Under the pieces are notes generated by a model. It ran no database searches, was not told the DNA's origin, and saw only the letters and a program-made list of their open reading frames with translations. This document shows, piece by piece, positions 16,661 to 25,972 of a stretch of DNA of 64,000 nucleotides. The position numbers were made by a program, and so were the translations under genes. The DNA lies in NCBI GenBank assembly GCA_964454975.1, contig CAYVVD010000004.1:100567-164566 (forward strand). The letters are read 5' to 3'. Numbering within the stretch: position 1 is the first letter of the stretch; each line of letters begins with the position of its first letter. This stretch comes from CAYVVD01 sp964454975 (GTDB lineage: Bacteria; Bacteroidota; Ignavibacteria; Kapaibacteriales; UBA2268).

Positions 16661-18343
16661 ATGCCTAAAAGCGAAATAACATCAATTCTTAAAGAAATAG
16701 AGCAACTTCTCGAACTTAAGGGTGAAAACCCATTTAAGGCAAGGGCATATTCCAATGCTGCAAGGAAAATCACAAGCGAAGCCATAAATATTGAAAAGCA
16801 TGTTCAGGAAGGCACACTCGGAACGATAGACGGCTTTGGCCAGGCTCTACAGGAGAAGCTGACCGATTTTGTTCAAAACGGAAAAATGGCCTACTATGAG
16901 AAGTTGAAGGCTGAAGTCCCCGCAGGACTAAGGGAAATTGGCAAAATGCCCGGTATCGGGCCTAAAAAAGCCCGTGATTTATATCACAAACACGAGATAA
17001 TGAGCCTCGAAGAACTTGAAGACTATTGCAAGAATGGAAAGCTGTCTCAAATAAAGGGATATACCGCCAAGAGCGAAGAATTTATCCTTGCTGCAATTAA
17101 CCATAGGAATGCTTCACGCGGTAAATACCTCCAGCAGCAAGCGCTTGAATATGCTGATAAATTAATTGAAAAGCTGAATAATTCTGACATATTTGAAAGA
17201 GTTGAAGCAAGCGGGGAGTTAAGAATTCTTCCGGAAACTATTACAAGACTCGATTTTATAACAATACCCTCAGGTAATTTCTCCAATGAAACTCTAATTG
17301 AATTGATTGCTGAGAGTGAAGTATCCGTTATCAATGATAAAGAAATAAGCTACAGGATTGATTTTGGAATACCTGTTTTTATCAATGTCAGCGATGAAAA
17401 TTCTTTTGTTGAATCACAGTTTCTCAATTCATCCCGAAATAATTTCTTGGAAGTGTTTTTCAAAGAAACCGGTATAGATTCAAACGGTTTAGCGGGTTTC
17501 AAAACTGAAAAGGATATATTTGAAAAAGCCGGGATGGATTATATACCACCCGAACTGAGAGAGGATGGCTACTATATCAAAAAAGCAATAAACAAAACAA
17601 TGCCGGAGCTGATCGTAGAAAGTGATTTAATAGGGATGGTTCATAATCATTCCACATGGAGCGACGGCGCGAACTCCATTCGCGAGATGGTTCTCGGTGC
17701 AAAAGAACTTGGGTTTGAATATTTTGCATTGTGTGACCATTCCCAGTCAGCTGCCTATGCTAATGGCCTAACACCGGATAGAATTAAGGATCAGCATGAA
17801 GAAATTGACGGTCTAAATGAAAAAGAGATAGGTATCAGAATTATAAAAGGAATTGAATCTGATATACTGCCCGACGGCTCCCTCGATTACCCTGAAGAAA
17901 TTCTCGCGGGATTTGAATTAGTCGTAGCATCGGTTCATTCATCTTTCAGGATGAGCAAAAAGGACATGACAAGACGAATTGTCTGTGCCTTGAAAAGCCC
18001 GTACACAAGTATCCTTGGTCACCCGACCGGCAGGCTCCTCCTGGCTCGTCCGCCATATGAAGTTGATATAAAAGATGTAATTGATGCTGCGGCAGATTAT
18101 GGAAAAGTAATAGAAATAAATGCTAATCCATACCGGCTGGATTTAAACTGGGAGAATGCAAGGTATGCTAAAGAAAAGGGGGTCAAGATATCTATTAATC
18201 CTGATGCACATGTAGTGGCTGGTATGAAAGATGTTAAATTCGGAATAAACGTTGCAAGAAAAGCAGGCTTAACAAAATATGATGTAGTAAATTGCATGCA
18301 GGCTGAGGAATTTTTAAAAGAAGTAAACAAATCAAGAATATGA
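16661..18343 (+). CDS. polX: PolX-family protein with PHP domain; polymerase centre degenerate
   Basis: The 560-residue protein has the bacterial PolX layout. It starts with an 8-kDa/HhH region (ELKGENPFKARAYSNAARKI, MPGIGPKKARDLY), followed by a nucleotidyltransferase-like region and a C-terminal PHP domain from about 325. PHP metal ligands look intact: HNHSTWSDG, ALCDHS, GIESDILPDG, VASVHSSF, ILGHPTGR and NPDAHV. The palm motif that normally reads G-S-x-R-R-x-K-E-T-x-G-D-x-D is here GELRILPETITRLD (185-198), losing the first Asp, and the third Asp motif reads IDFGIPVFI. It may therefore act as a 3'-5' exonuclease or AP endonuclease in base excision repair rather than as a polymerase. Its stop overlaps the next ATG by 4 nt. 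Confidence 0.88.
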   Translation: MPKSEITSILKEIEQLLELKGENPFKARAYSNAARKITSEAINIEKHVQEGTLGTIDGFGQALQEKLTDFVQNGKMAYYEKLKAEVPAGLREIGKMPGIGPKKARDLYHKHEIMSLEELEDYCKNGKLSQIKGYTAKSEEFILAAINHRNASRGKYLQQQALEYADKLIEKLNNSDIFERVEASGELRILPETITRLDFITIPSGNFSNETLIELIAESEVSVINDKEISYRIDFGIPVFINVSDENSFVESQFLNSSRNNFLEVFFKETGIDSNGLAGFKTEKDIFEKAGMDYIPPELREDGYYIKKAINKTMPELIVESDLIGMVHNHSTWSDGANSIREMVLGAKELGFEYFALCDHSQSAAYANGLTPDRIKDQHEEIDGLNEKEIGIRIIKGIESDILPDGSLDYPEEILAGFELVVASVHSSFRMSKKDMTRRIVCALKSPYTSILGHPTGRLLLARPPYEVDIKDVIDAAADYGKVIEINANPYRLDLNWENARYAKEKGVKISINPDAHVVAGMKDVKFGINVARKAGLTKYDVVNCMQAEEFLKEVNKSRI

Positions 18344-19380
18344 AAAAGTTAATATGTTTATATCTTTTATTTTCGATGCAGTTGCTTGCCGGTTTAAACA
18401 CTGGTAGAGATGTCAAATTTATAGAGAACCAGAATAGCTCCCAATTTAAGTGTGAAAATCATGATGATAAAACAAAACTCATCCATGTTTTCCCGGGGAA
18501 AGTATCAATTGGTAAAAATCTTGACAGCCTTTCTGCCTATAAGGTTGAGACAGGCCTCGCGCTTGCATTGCGACTAACGGGCAAATATGAACTGACTCCA
18601 AGGAATATAAAAGATTCGCTTTTCTATGCTCATAAGGATGATTCATTTACAATTGCTCAATTTGCATTGTTGGTTAATGCTACCGAAGTAGCCTTTGTTA
18701 ACATTAATCGCATTCACAATATGATGAGGACTGAGATAACCCTGAAAAACCTGGTAAATGATTCAACACGTTGGGGTGAAGGATATTCATTACTTCGCTT
18801 CAAGAAAGGATTTTCAGGTGAGCCTCTTTATGATCCCTCGATTCTTGAATCCTTACAAAGGGCTGTTGCCGTCAGTATCGGTGATACAAATATTTATTCC
18901 GGGTTAAGCAAAGAATTAGAAGTAAAGCCGTTGCCAACTCTTGTTATCGGCGGTTTATATTTCAAGGATAACGAGCAAAATTCCGGGTGGGAGCTGTTTA
19001 AAGATAAAATGCTGAATTCTTATGATGCTGTTGAAACAATGTTTGACGAAGTTGTAAAACACGACATATACGTGGTATATGACAGTGAAACCAGGGATTC
19101 TATTTTTGCCCTTTACAATCTATATGAAGCTGAAAATTACTTCATTCCTTCAGAATTGGAAATTGAAGCGTTGAGTAATTTCGGTGTAGAGTATTATCTC
19201 ACCGGCGTGTTTGAAAAGATTGATTCGGGAGCAGATATTAACTTGGTTTTATGTGAAATAAGGAATAAAAGACTATTGCCTGTATATGTAGCTAAGGGTA
19301 GCATTATAAGTGATGATTTGATTGAATACAGGCAAGAGATAAAAAGGTTGGTTGGTAAATTAGTTGAACAAATGAATTAA
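18340..19380 (+). CDS. Exported protein of unknown function
   Basis: The 346-residue protein has a signal peptide (MKKLICLYLLFSMQLLAG) and no family I recognise. Parts such as VETGLALALRLTGKYELTPRN and EYYLTGVFEKIDSGADINLVLCEIRNKR resemble proteins that compute periplasmic or curli-type CsgG-like beta sheets; this is a loose resemblance only. It is translationally coupled to polX (ATGA overlap), an odd pairing of an exported protein with a DNA repair enzyme. It converges on the histone-like gene with a 4-nt overlap of stop codons. Confidence 0.75.
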   Translation: MKKLICLYLLFSMQLLAGLNTGRDVKFIENQNSSQFKCENHDDKTKLIHVFPGKVSIGKNLDSLSAYKVETGLALALRLTGKYELTPRNIKDSLFYAHKDDSFTIAQFALLVNATEVAFVNINRIHNMMRTEITLKNLVNDSTRWGEGYSLLRFKKGFSGEPLYDPSILESLQRAVAVSIGDTNIYSGLSKELEVKPLPTLVIGGLYFKDNEQNSGWELFKDKMLNSYDAVETMFDEVVKHDIYVVYDSETRDSIFALYNLYEAENYFIPSELEIEALSNFGVEYYLTGVFEKIDSGADINLVLCEIRNKRLLPVYVAKGSIISDDLIEYRQEIKRLVGKLVEQMN

Positions 19381-19571
19381 TTTTTTTCCTTTTCTCTTTT
19401 ATGGTTTAATTCCTGAACTTCAACTCTGATTGACTGTGCAAATTCTTTAAGCTCCTGCATATGTTTCCTTACCCGCACACCTGCCGCCTTATAATTCTTG
19501 AAATAGAACCTGTTGAAATCATCTTCCATGTTGCTAATCATGCTTTGCAATTCTTTGAATCGATTTGTCAT
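19377..19571 (-). CDS. Histone H1-like (Hc1 family) small DNA-binding protein
   Basis: The 64-residue, strongly charged protein ends in KKN-type basic residues and contains YFKNYKAAGVRVRKHMQELK and EFAQSIRVEVQELN. This is the pattern I know for the short Hc1-like proteins of Bacteroidota and Chlorobiota, in which a helical N-terminus is followed by KAAGxRxRKxMQxLK. Such proteins are thought to bind and compact DNA. It starts 6 nt after the end of the subtilase gene on the same strand and may be read from that transcript. It is small but well supported by pattern and context. Confidence 0.8.
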   Translation of the reverse strand: MTNRFKELQSMISNMEDDFNRFYFKNYKAAGVRVRKHMQELKEFAQSIRVEVQELNHKREKEKN

Positions 19572-19577
19572 TTTTAA

Positions 19578-22415
19578 TTACGGTTTCTGAATAATAAAAG
19601 GCACTGAAATTTTGTGATTTTTTCCCCTTAATACAAGTAAATATGCACCCTGGGCGAGTTTACTAATGCCCAGTTTTTCTTTATAGTTCCCTGCCCGGTA
19701 TTCCTTATTCCTTTTGTAAGACCTAACTTTACCAGCAAAATCTACTATCTCCAAATTTAATATTTCAGTGCCTTCAATCCCAAATTCTACAGTTATATTA
19801 GCTGCAACAGCAGGATTAGGATACAAGGCATAAACCTCGATTTTAGCTTGAGGCAATTGTACAAACTTGCCGTTATTTAGGTCGTTTAATTCGGCAACTT
19901 CTCTTGCTCTTCCTGCAGTTGAGAGCAAAGCCGCTTTATCAGGCGCTGCACAAAAAGCAAATGCCACCCTTGTAGTATCTCCATCATCCAACGAAACCGG
20001 GCCTGCGCCAATTATCATAGATGCATCAGTAATGCTTGATTGGCTTCTCCCAATTCCCGAGGAAATAACTTGCCATTTTTCCTTTGTTGTGAATCCATCC
20101 CATACACCGGGATTGTCATCAGACTGCCCACCGTTGTCCATCCCCCAGAAATTTAAGGGATGAGCGCTCAGCATAACTGCACCAATAACAGGAACAGTGT
20201 CAGTTCCGGTGCTTTCACATATTCCAATCCCCGATTCATTATCAAGGTAAATCCTGTTATCACGGGCAGAAGGGCCAATATCCCAGTCAAAATATAACGC
20301 GGCAAAGAGAGAATCAGTATCCCCACCGGAACGGTTTATAATATCATATACACAAAACAGGAAACCATCCTCATCCCTGAATTGGTAGCTGTGCTGGTAT
20401 ATATCTACTTTTGCGTCAATGCTGTCCTTATCATCACCGTAAAAAGAAACAGCCTTAATCCCATCGATAATATTAGAGTCAAGCAAAACAGGTCTCTGTG
20501 CTTTAAAATCAAGATTCTGCCTTAATTGGGCAGAACCTCTTGCAACATTTGAAATAAATCCATCCATGCCAACTATTAAAGAGCCTTCAAACAACAAGTC
20601 ATCACTTTGCTTGTACCTGAAGCCCTCGCCCTGCTCATTATTCGGGTAATCATTATATGCAATGTTTCCACGGCTGTTTAGAGTAACTGATAAGTCATTT
20701 TCTTTTAATGTTCTGAACGACGGCCTTATGGTCTGTGAAACGATTTGCCTGCCTACAGATTCTCCATTATCATAAATTTCAATTCTTAAATCAAGGATGT
20801 AATCAAGAGGGGCTGATGAAGGGACATTAAATAATATTAGTTCTTCAAGTTTGAATATCTTTCCCCTGGGGAGAATTCCAATGAAAATTGAATCGCTGCT
20901 CATCTGTTTTAAATAGCCTTCAACTGGAATAATTTTAATCCATGAATTGCTTAAATCAGAGAGTATATTCCTGATTTCAAATTCCAGTGTTGCCTCTTCA
21001 CCATCTTCGAAGAGTCCATCCTCGTTTTTATCTGTGAAAATTACATTTTCAATTAATGCTGATTTTGCATTTAACGAGCTTAAAGCCATAAATGCATCAA
21101 CTTTCCCGGTACCAATCTTCCATTTATAATATAAACTCGAAAGTGAATCTAAATTGAAAGTAGTTGCTTTCACATGCTCAATTACTTCTTCATTGCTATA
21201 ATCCGGAAACTTGAGCCTGACCATTGCCGCCACACCGGCAGCAACAGGCGATGCCATTGAAGTGCCGCTCAACAACTTGTACTCATTTCCGGGAATTGTG
21301 GAAAGGATCTCGCTACCGGGTGCGCTGACATCAATAGTCGAGTTGTAATTAGAGTAAAACGCTTTTTTATTATCCACATCGATTGCCGCTACAGATAATA
21401 CTCCTTTATAGGAAGCTGGGTAAAACCTGGTATCTGAACCATCATTTCCGGCAGCTGCAACAATAACAGAACCCATATCAAGAGCGGCATTTATTATTTC
21501 TTCTTCTGCAAATGAAGATGCAGTCCCTCCCCATGAACAATTAATTACATCCGCACCTGCTATTGCAGCATATAAGACACCCTCATATGAGTTTTCAACT
21601 GAACGGCTCCAAGGACTATCAGCAGAAATCTTTACGGGAAGCAGTTTGACTCGTTTCGCTACTCCGGCAATACCGGTTTTATTATTTATAATAGCAGCTA
21701 TTATGCCCCCTACATGAGTTCCATGTTCATGCCCGGGTAGTGGGTCGTTGTCGAATCCGGAGCTTTCCTGGCTCACAAAATCCCAGCCCCGCCAGTCATC
21801 TACGTATCCGTTATTGTCGTCATCAATTCCATTGCTGCGTTTGTCTTTACCGTTGCCATCTTCACCGCTTTCCCCGGGATTTATAAAAATGTTGCCAGCG
21901 AGATCCTCATGCTCGTAATCAATTCCCGTATCCACTACCCCAACTATTACAGTACCTTCTTCCGGCAAAAAATCCCATGCATCCGTAGCCCTAATTGAAG
22001 AAAGGTGATACTGAATTGAGGCAAGTGAATCATCCGGCAATTCTACAAGATGCCTTTCAGGAAACGGCTCGGCATATTCAACAAAATCCAGTTTTGAGAT
22101 ATACTTTGCTGCTTTGAAAGGAACAATACCCGAGTTGTAAACGTAATTATAGATGCGCGACAGGTTATCGTAGTGATTGTATTGAGGAATAAAAAAAATC
22201 AAATTTTTATTAATTCTTAACACATTTAACGTATTTTTAGATATTAGATTCCGGGACTCGTTGCCGCCAAGAATTGATTCCAGTATTGCGGCTTGTTCAT
22301 TGGAAGGAATAGCATTTTCAGAAGTAAATTTAATAATTAATGAGTCCTTTCCGGCTTTTGCGCTGAAACAAAAGGCGAACAAGAATGAAATAATAATGAC
22401 TGTTGTTTTTATCAT
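19578..22415 (-). CDS. Subtilisin-like serine protease (S8) with T9SS sorting domain
   Basis: The 945-residue protein starts at ATG 22415; the upstream TTG at 22430 is less likely. It has a signal peptide (to about 21), an N-terminal propeptide-like region to about 145, and an S8 catalytic domain with Asp162 (VVDTGID), His231 (HGTHVGG) and Ser386 (GTSMASP). A Ca-binding-like acidic stretch (DGNGKDKRSNGIDDDNNGYV) sits between Asp and His. Next come several beta-rich domains and a C-terminal T9SS type A domain (ALYPNPAVAANITVEF ... AQGAYLLVLRG). It should be a cell-surface or secreted protease. No defect is seen in the triad. Confidence 0.93.
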   Translation of the reverse strand: MIKTTVIIISFLFAFCFSAKAGKDSLIIKFTSENAIPSNEQAAILESILGGNESRNLISKNTLNVLRINKNLIFFIPQYNHYDNLSRIYNYVYNSGIVPFKAAKYISKLDFVEYAEPFPERHLVELPDDSLASIQYHLSSIRATDAWDFLPEEGTVIVGVVDTGIDYEHEDLAGNIFINPGESGEDGNGKDKRSNGIDDDNNGYVDDWRGWDFVSQESSGFDNDPLPGHEHGTHVGGIIAAIINNKTGIAGVAKRVKLLPVKISADSPWSRSVENSYEGVLYAAIAGADVINCSWGGTASSFAEEEIINAALDMGSVIVAAAGNDGSDTRFYPASYKGVLSVAAIDVDNKKAFYSNYNSTIDVSAPGSEILSTIPGNEYKLLSGTSMASPVAAGVAAMVRLKFPDYSNEEVIEHVKATTFNLDSLSSLYYKWKIGTGKVDAFMALSSLNAKSALIENVIFTDKNEDGLFEDGEEATLEFEIRNILSDLSNSWIKIIPVEGYLKQMSSDSIFIGILPRGKIFKLEELILFNVPSSAPLDYILDLRIEIYDNGESVGRQIVSQTIRPSFRTLKENDLSVTLNSRGNIAYNDYPNNEQGEGFRYKQSDDLLFEGSLIVGMDGFISNVARGSAQLRQNLDFKAQRPVLLDSNIIDGIKAVSFYGDDKDSIDAKVDIYQHSYQFRDEDGFLFCVYDIINRSGGDTDSLFAALYFDWDIGPSARDNRIYLDNESGIGICESTGTDTVPVIGAVMLSAHPLNFWGMDNGGQSDDNPGVWDGFTTKEKWQVISSGIGRSQSSITDASMIIGAGPVSLDDGDTTRVAFAFCAAPDKAALLSTAGRAREVAELNDLNNGKFVQLPQAKIEVYALYPNPAVAANITVEFGIEGTEILNLEIVDFAGKVRSYKRNKEYRAGNYKEKLGISKLAQGAYLLVLRGKNHKISVPFIIQKP

Positions 22416-22554
22416 GAATCTAAATTTCAATTGTGCATTAAATTTACTTTAAAAATACACTATGCTGCTCGTTTGAGTTACATATTTATGCATTTAGTCA
22501 TTTGTTTCGCTATGATTATTGACGAATTAGATGTAAGATAAATAAACAGAAAAC

Positions 22555-22990
22555 ATGAAACCCACAATTTTTATCTCTNNNNNNNNNNTTGGCATTTTTC
22601 TCGGTTGTTTTTGCTTTTGCAATCACAAATGTTCCGCTAAACCTTGTTGAAGAAAAAACTGCAGAAAAAACTTACAACAAGGAGTGCGCTAACTGCCACA
22701 AAAAAAACGGGGAAGGTATAAAGCGAATTTACCCGCCACTCAAGAACTCCGACTATGTTGCAAATACTGAAACTGATGAGCTGATTAGAGGTATTATTTT
22801 CGGTAGGAAGGGTATTGTAACCGTTAATGGAATTGATTATCCCGCCTCTATGAAAGTTGAGCTTAGTAAATCAACGACAAACAAGCATATCGCATTGCTT
22901 GTAACATACATTTACCAGGAATTTAACGGTCTTGATAAACGGGTAACCGAGGAACAGGTTCGGAAGATAAGAGAAAAAGGCTCAAAATGA
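22555..22990 (+). CDS. Monoheme c-type cytochrome, interrupted by a scaffold gap
   Basis: ATG 22555 starts MKPTIFIS, then 10 undetermined bases, then LAFFSVVFAFAITNVP, which completes a signal peptide. The 10-N gap breaks the frame by one base, so it is a placeholder of unknown true length. The mature part has one heme-binding CANCH motif, IYPPLKNSDYV and a later PASMKVELS segment in which Met is the likely sixth heme ligand. This is a class I cytochrome c of about 145 residues, periplasmic or lipid-associated. Its stop overlaps the ATG of the next gene (ATGA), a barrel-like protein that also carries CxxCH. The pair probably functions together in electron transfer. Confidence 0.85.
22579..22588. 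other. Assembly gap (10 N)
   Basis: Ten undetermined bases lie within the signal-peptide coding part of the cytochrome c gene. The count is inconsistent with an open frame, so the real distance is unknown. Confidence 0.98.
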
Positions 22991-24141
22991 TACGATTGTT
23001 ATTGATTCTAGTAATTTGCAGTTCATCATTATTTTCAATTCCTGAGTATTCATTGTTTACCGGGAACAAGTGTAGGAATTGTCACATAAGCCCATCTGGT
23101 GGTGGATTCAGGAATTTATTCGGCAGGCAGATTGCAGCCCTTAATTCAACATTCAGCCCTTCTTCAATTGGATTAGAAGACTTGTATAAGCTATTGGACA
23201 ATGATTCATACTATATTGAAGATGTTGCAGCAGTTGGCGCTGAGGTTCGCTATTTTTCATTCAGGCCGCATAATTTTGAGAAAGCAGAGCGGTTCTACGA
23301 TTTTATGCAGGTAGCAGCCAATGCTGGCGTTAATTTGGGGGATGTTATAGTGTTGGATTTTTCATACTATTTCCTTGATCCCGTGTTTAAAGCCCAGCAG
23401 CGATGGCAGGGCTCCGTTTTTATTAAACCGTCAGAGTCATTGCCTTATTTAAGAGCTGGTTTCTTCGAGCCATCAATAGGGCTTGACCCTGAAGACCATG
23501 TCTCGCTTGACAGGCAAAAAATAGCTTATTATGGCATCGAATCTGTAATCCCTCCAAATTATTCAGAACCCGGCTTTGAGATTGTTTATGATTCCGAAGA
23601 ATGGCTTACCGTAAATGCAGGTATGTTTCAACCTTATGGCCTGAAGGAACTTTTCATATTTGGGGGTCAGAGGCAGATAGTGCCTCTTGAAGATAATCCT
23701 TCTTTTCTAACCCGTTTTGTAATTTGGGGCCAGGGATTTGACCCGGATTTACCTGTTAGTAATTTAGGTGCATCCGCTTATGTAAACGGTAAATATTGGA
23801 TGATCAATCTTTTTGGTTCTGTAGCAGTTATGGACGATTTATTCCTTATATTAAAACACACATATACTGACCTTGAATTTGAACAGGAAACATATAATTA
23901 CAGCGCCAAAATTTCATATCAGATGTTTAAAGGTTTGCATGTATATGTAATGGCGGAAACAGGTGAAACTATCAGCCAGCTTATTAAAGACAGGGATGTG
24001 ATTGACGAAGGCACACAGATTGTACTTGGTGCGTCAAATTACATTCTGCCAAATTTCCATCTCATAGCTGAATACCGTTTTCTCGAAGTTCCGCAGTTTA
24101 AATCTATGCGTTGGGTATTACAGGGACATTTTTATTACTAA
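22987..24141 (+). CDS. Outer-membrane-barrel-like protein with an N-terminal CxxCH heme motif
   Basis: The 384-residue protein has a short signal peptide (MIRLLLILVICSSSLFS) and then FTGNKCRNCHISPSGGGFRN. Here CRNCH is a c-type heme attachment motif immediately followed by a Gly-rich NPSGGG-like turn. The remaining 330 residues alternate aromatic and polar residues, as in transmembrane beta-strands, and end with an aromatic terminus (QGHFYY), typical of outer-membrane barrels. I recall similar monoheme/barrel proteins from other anaerobic or metal-respiring bacteria, without a proven role. Coupling to the cytochrome c gene suggests electron transfer at the outer membrane. An alternative is that CRNCH binds another metal. 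Confidence 0.7.
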   Translation: MIRLLLILVICSSSLFSIPEYSLFTGNKCRNCHISPSGGGFRNLFGRQIAALNSTFSPSSIGLEDLYKLLDNDSYYIEDVAAVGAEVRYFSFRPHNFEKAERFYDFMQVAANAGVNLGDVIVLDFSYYFLDPVFKAQQRWQGSVFIKPSESLPYLRAGFFEPSIGLDPEDHVSLDRQKIAYYGIESVIPPNYSEPGFEIVYDSEEWLTVNAGMFQPYGLKELFIFGGQRQIVPLEDNPSFLTRFVIWGQGFDPDLPVSNLGASAYVNGKYWMINLFGSVAVMDDLFLILKHTYTDLEFEQETYNYSAKISYQMFKGLHVYVMAETGETISQLIKDRDVIDEGTQIVLGASNYILPNFHLIAEYRFLEVPQFKSMRWVLQGHFYY

Positions 24142-24200
24142 TATTCTGCTTGATTTTTCGTCAAAATGCCTTGTAGGCTCAAGAAGCGGGTTTAGTAATT

Positions 24201-25247
24201 ATGGAAATGTTCAGGTTCGAAAATCCGGATTATTTTTATTCATTGCTGGTGATACCGGTATTGGTATTGCTGTATGTGTTTTCAATAGCTTCCAGGAATA
24301 CAAGACTTAGAAAATTCTCAGATTCGCATCTTTTAACAGGACTGTTTAAGGATGTTCCCTATTACAAGGGCATTTTCAAGCTAATAATTTACTGCCTGAT
24401 TATTTGTGCTTTAACATTGACACTTGCTAACCCCCAATTAGGTTCAAAATTAGAAGAAGTCAAAAGAGAAGGAATAGAACTTATTGTTGCTATTGACGTA
24501 TCCAACAGTATGAATGCCGAAGACGTGAAACCAAGCCGACTCGAACGTACAAAAAAAGCAGTATCCGTTTTAATTGATAATCTCTATGAAGACAGGCTAG
24601 GGCTAATAATTTTTGCAGGGGACGCATTCCTACAATTGCCGCTGACAACTGATTATTCAGCAGCAAAGCTGATGCTTACAACAATAAGCACGGATTTGAT
24701 TGAAATCCAGGGTACGGCGATTGGCGCTGCCATAAAACTTGCAGAGAATTCCTTTAGTGAGGATGAGAAAAGGAAAAAGGCAATTATTATTATTACTGAC
24801 GGTGAAAATCATGAGGACAACGCACTATCCATAGCAGAAGAAGCAGCAAACAAAGGTATAAAAATCTATACTATCGGGATGGGTTCTGTGAATGGTGCTC
24901 CAATTCCAATATACAGCGGAGGAAGGGAAACCGGCTACCTGAAGGATAAATCCGGCACAACGGTTATTTCAAAACTTAATGCTGATATGTTAAATACAAT
25001 TGCCTCTACAGGTGGCGGGAAATTTGTCCATTCAGTGAATTCGGACCCGGATCTGACTGCAATACTTGAAGACCTTTCTGAATTGGAGAAAACGGAATTC
25101 GGTACTAAGATTGTCAGTGATTATGAAGACAGGTTTCAATATCCTCTCATCGCTGCTCTTTTACTGATTTTGTTTGATTTGTCTATATCTGAATCAAGAA
25201 ATAAACTGCTTGCAATGTTGAACATGTTTGCAGAGGGTAGAAAATGA
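24201..25247 (+). CDS. batB: BatB-like von Willebrand factor A membrane protein
   Basis: The 348-residue protein has two N-terminal transmembrane helices (about 12-28 and 58-75), a VWA domain with the MIDAS motif DVSNSMN (DxSxS) near residue 97 and LTTDYSAAKLM, and one C-terminal transmembrane helix. The GTAIGAAI, DGENHED and GAPIPIY blocks identify the BatA/BatB group, and the second half fits BatB. These proteins form a periplasmic-facing complex linked to aerotolerance and envelope stress. It begins a coupled operon: 25244 overlaps it by 4 nt. The usual upstream moxR, DUF58 and batA genes are absent here. Confidence 0.9.
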   Translation: MEMFRFENPDYFYSLLVIPVLVLLYVFSIASRNTRLRKFSDSHLLTGLFKDVPYYKGIFKLIIYCLIICALTLTLANPQLGSKLEEVKREGIELIVAIDVSNSMNAEDVKPSRLERTKKAVSVLIDNLYEDRLGLIIFAGDAFLQLPLTTDYSAAKLMLTTISTDLIEIQGTAIGAAIKLAENSFSEDEKRKKAIIIITDGENHEDNALSIAEEAANKGIKIYTIGMGSVNGAPIPIYSGGRETGYLKDKSGTTVISKLNADMLNTIASTGGGKFVHSVNSDPDLTAILEDLSELEKTEFGTKIVSDYEDRFQYPLIAALLLILFDLSISESRNKLLAMLNMFAEGRK

Positions 25248-25972
25248 AATCAATAATAATAATTCTAATAATAAGTTCTGCATTTTTTCTGGTAGCAAAG
25301 AACTCGCGCGAATTAATCCGTGAAGGAAACAAACTGTTTGAAGAAGGAAAATACAACGAGGCAGAAATTCTTTACAGAAAAGCTCTTGAACAAAAACCGG
25401 GTTACTCGAAAGCAGATTATAACCTCAGCGGAACATTATATAAGCAGGAGAATTACGAAGAAGCCATCAGGAAATACAATGAAGCCCTCCAAAAAACTAA
25501 GTCAGATGATGAAATAGCTGATATTTTCCACAATATGGGCAATTCATTTCTTCAGTCTCAAGATTACTCAAAGAGTGTTGAAGCATATAAAAACTCACTG
25601 AGAGCAAGGCCAGGAGATATGGATACAAAATATAACCTTGAATATGCCCGTAGGAAATTGATTCAACAGCAACAAAAACAGGACAAGAACCAAAATAATA
25701 AAGACGAAGAAAACAAAGACCAGAATCAAAACAAGGATAACCAAGACCAAAATCAGAACGAAAACCAGGACAAAAAGCAGAGTAAAAATCAGCAGGATGA
25801 AAAGAAAAACCAGGAACAGCCTAAGCAACAAAAAGCAGAGCAACAGCAGCAGAAAATATCAAAGAAGGATGCCGAGAAAATCCTGCAGGTTATAAGCGCC
25901 GACGAGAAAGATCTCCAGAAAATGATAAGGAAAATGAAAGCCAAAGGCAAAAAAATGGATAAAAACTGGTAA
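25244..25972 (+). CDS. batC: BatC-like TPR protein
   Basis: The 242-residue protein has a signal peptide and three TPR units between about 25 and 135 (LFEEGKYNEAEILYRKALEQ, QENYEEAIRKYNEAL, SQDYSKSVEAYKNSL). A Lys/Gln/Asn/Asp-rich low-complexity region of about 60 residues (DKNQNNKDEENKDQNQNK) follows, then a helical tail with LQVISADEKDLQKMIRK. This architecture is that of BatC, a presumed scaffold of the Bat complex. It overlaps batB by 4 nt and batD by 1 nt. The charged repeat produces a long antisense ORF which is spurious. Confidence 0.88.
   Translation: MKSIIIILIISSAFFLVAKNSRELIREGNKLFEEGKYNEAEILYRKALEQKPGYSKADYNLSGTLYKQENYEEAIRKYNEALQKTKSDDEIADIFHNMGNSFLQSQDYSKSVEAYKNSLRARPGDMDTKYNLEYARRKLIQQQQKQDKNQNNKDEENKDQNQNKDNQDQNQNENQDKKQSKNQQDEKKNQEQPKQQKAEQQQQKISKKDAEKILQVISADEKDLQKMIRKMKAKGKKMDKNW

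Noticed and set aside
22579..22588. Frameshift in the cytochrome c gene
   Set aside because: The frame break coincides with a 10-N scaffold gap of unknown true size, so it is an assembly artefact and not evidence of a pseudogene.
25595..25843. Leu/Val-rich minus-strand ORF opposite the batC low-complexity region
   Set aside because: It is the reverse complement of the Lys/Gln/Asn-rich codons of batC and has no coding signal of its own.
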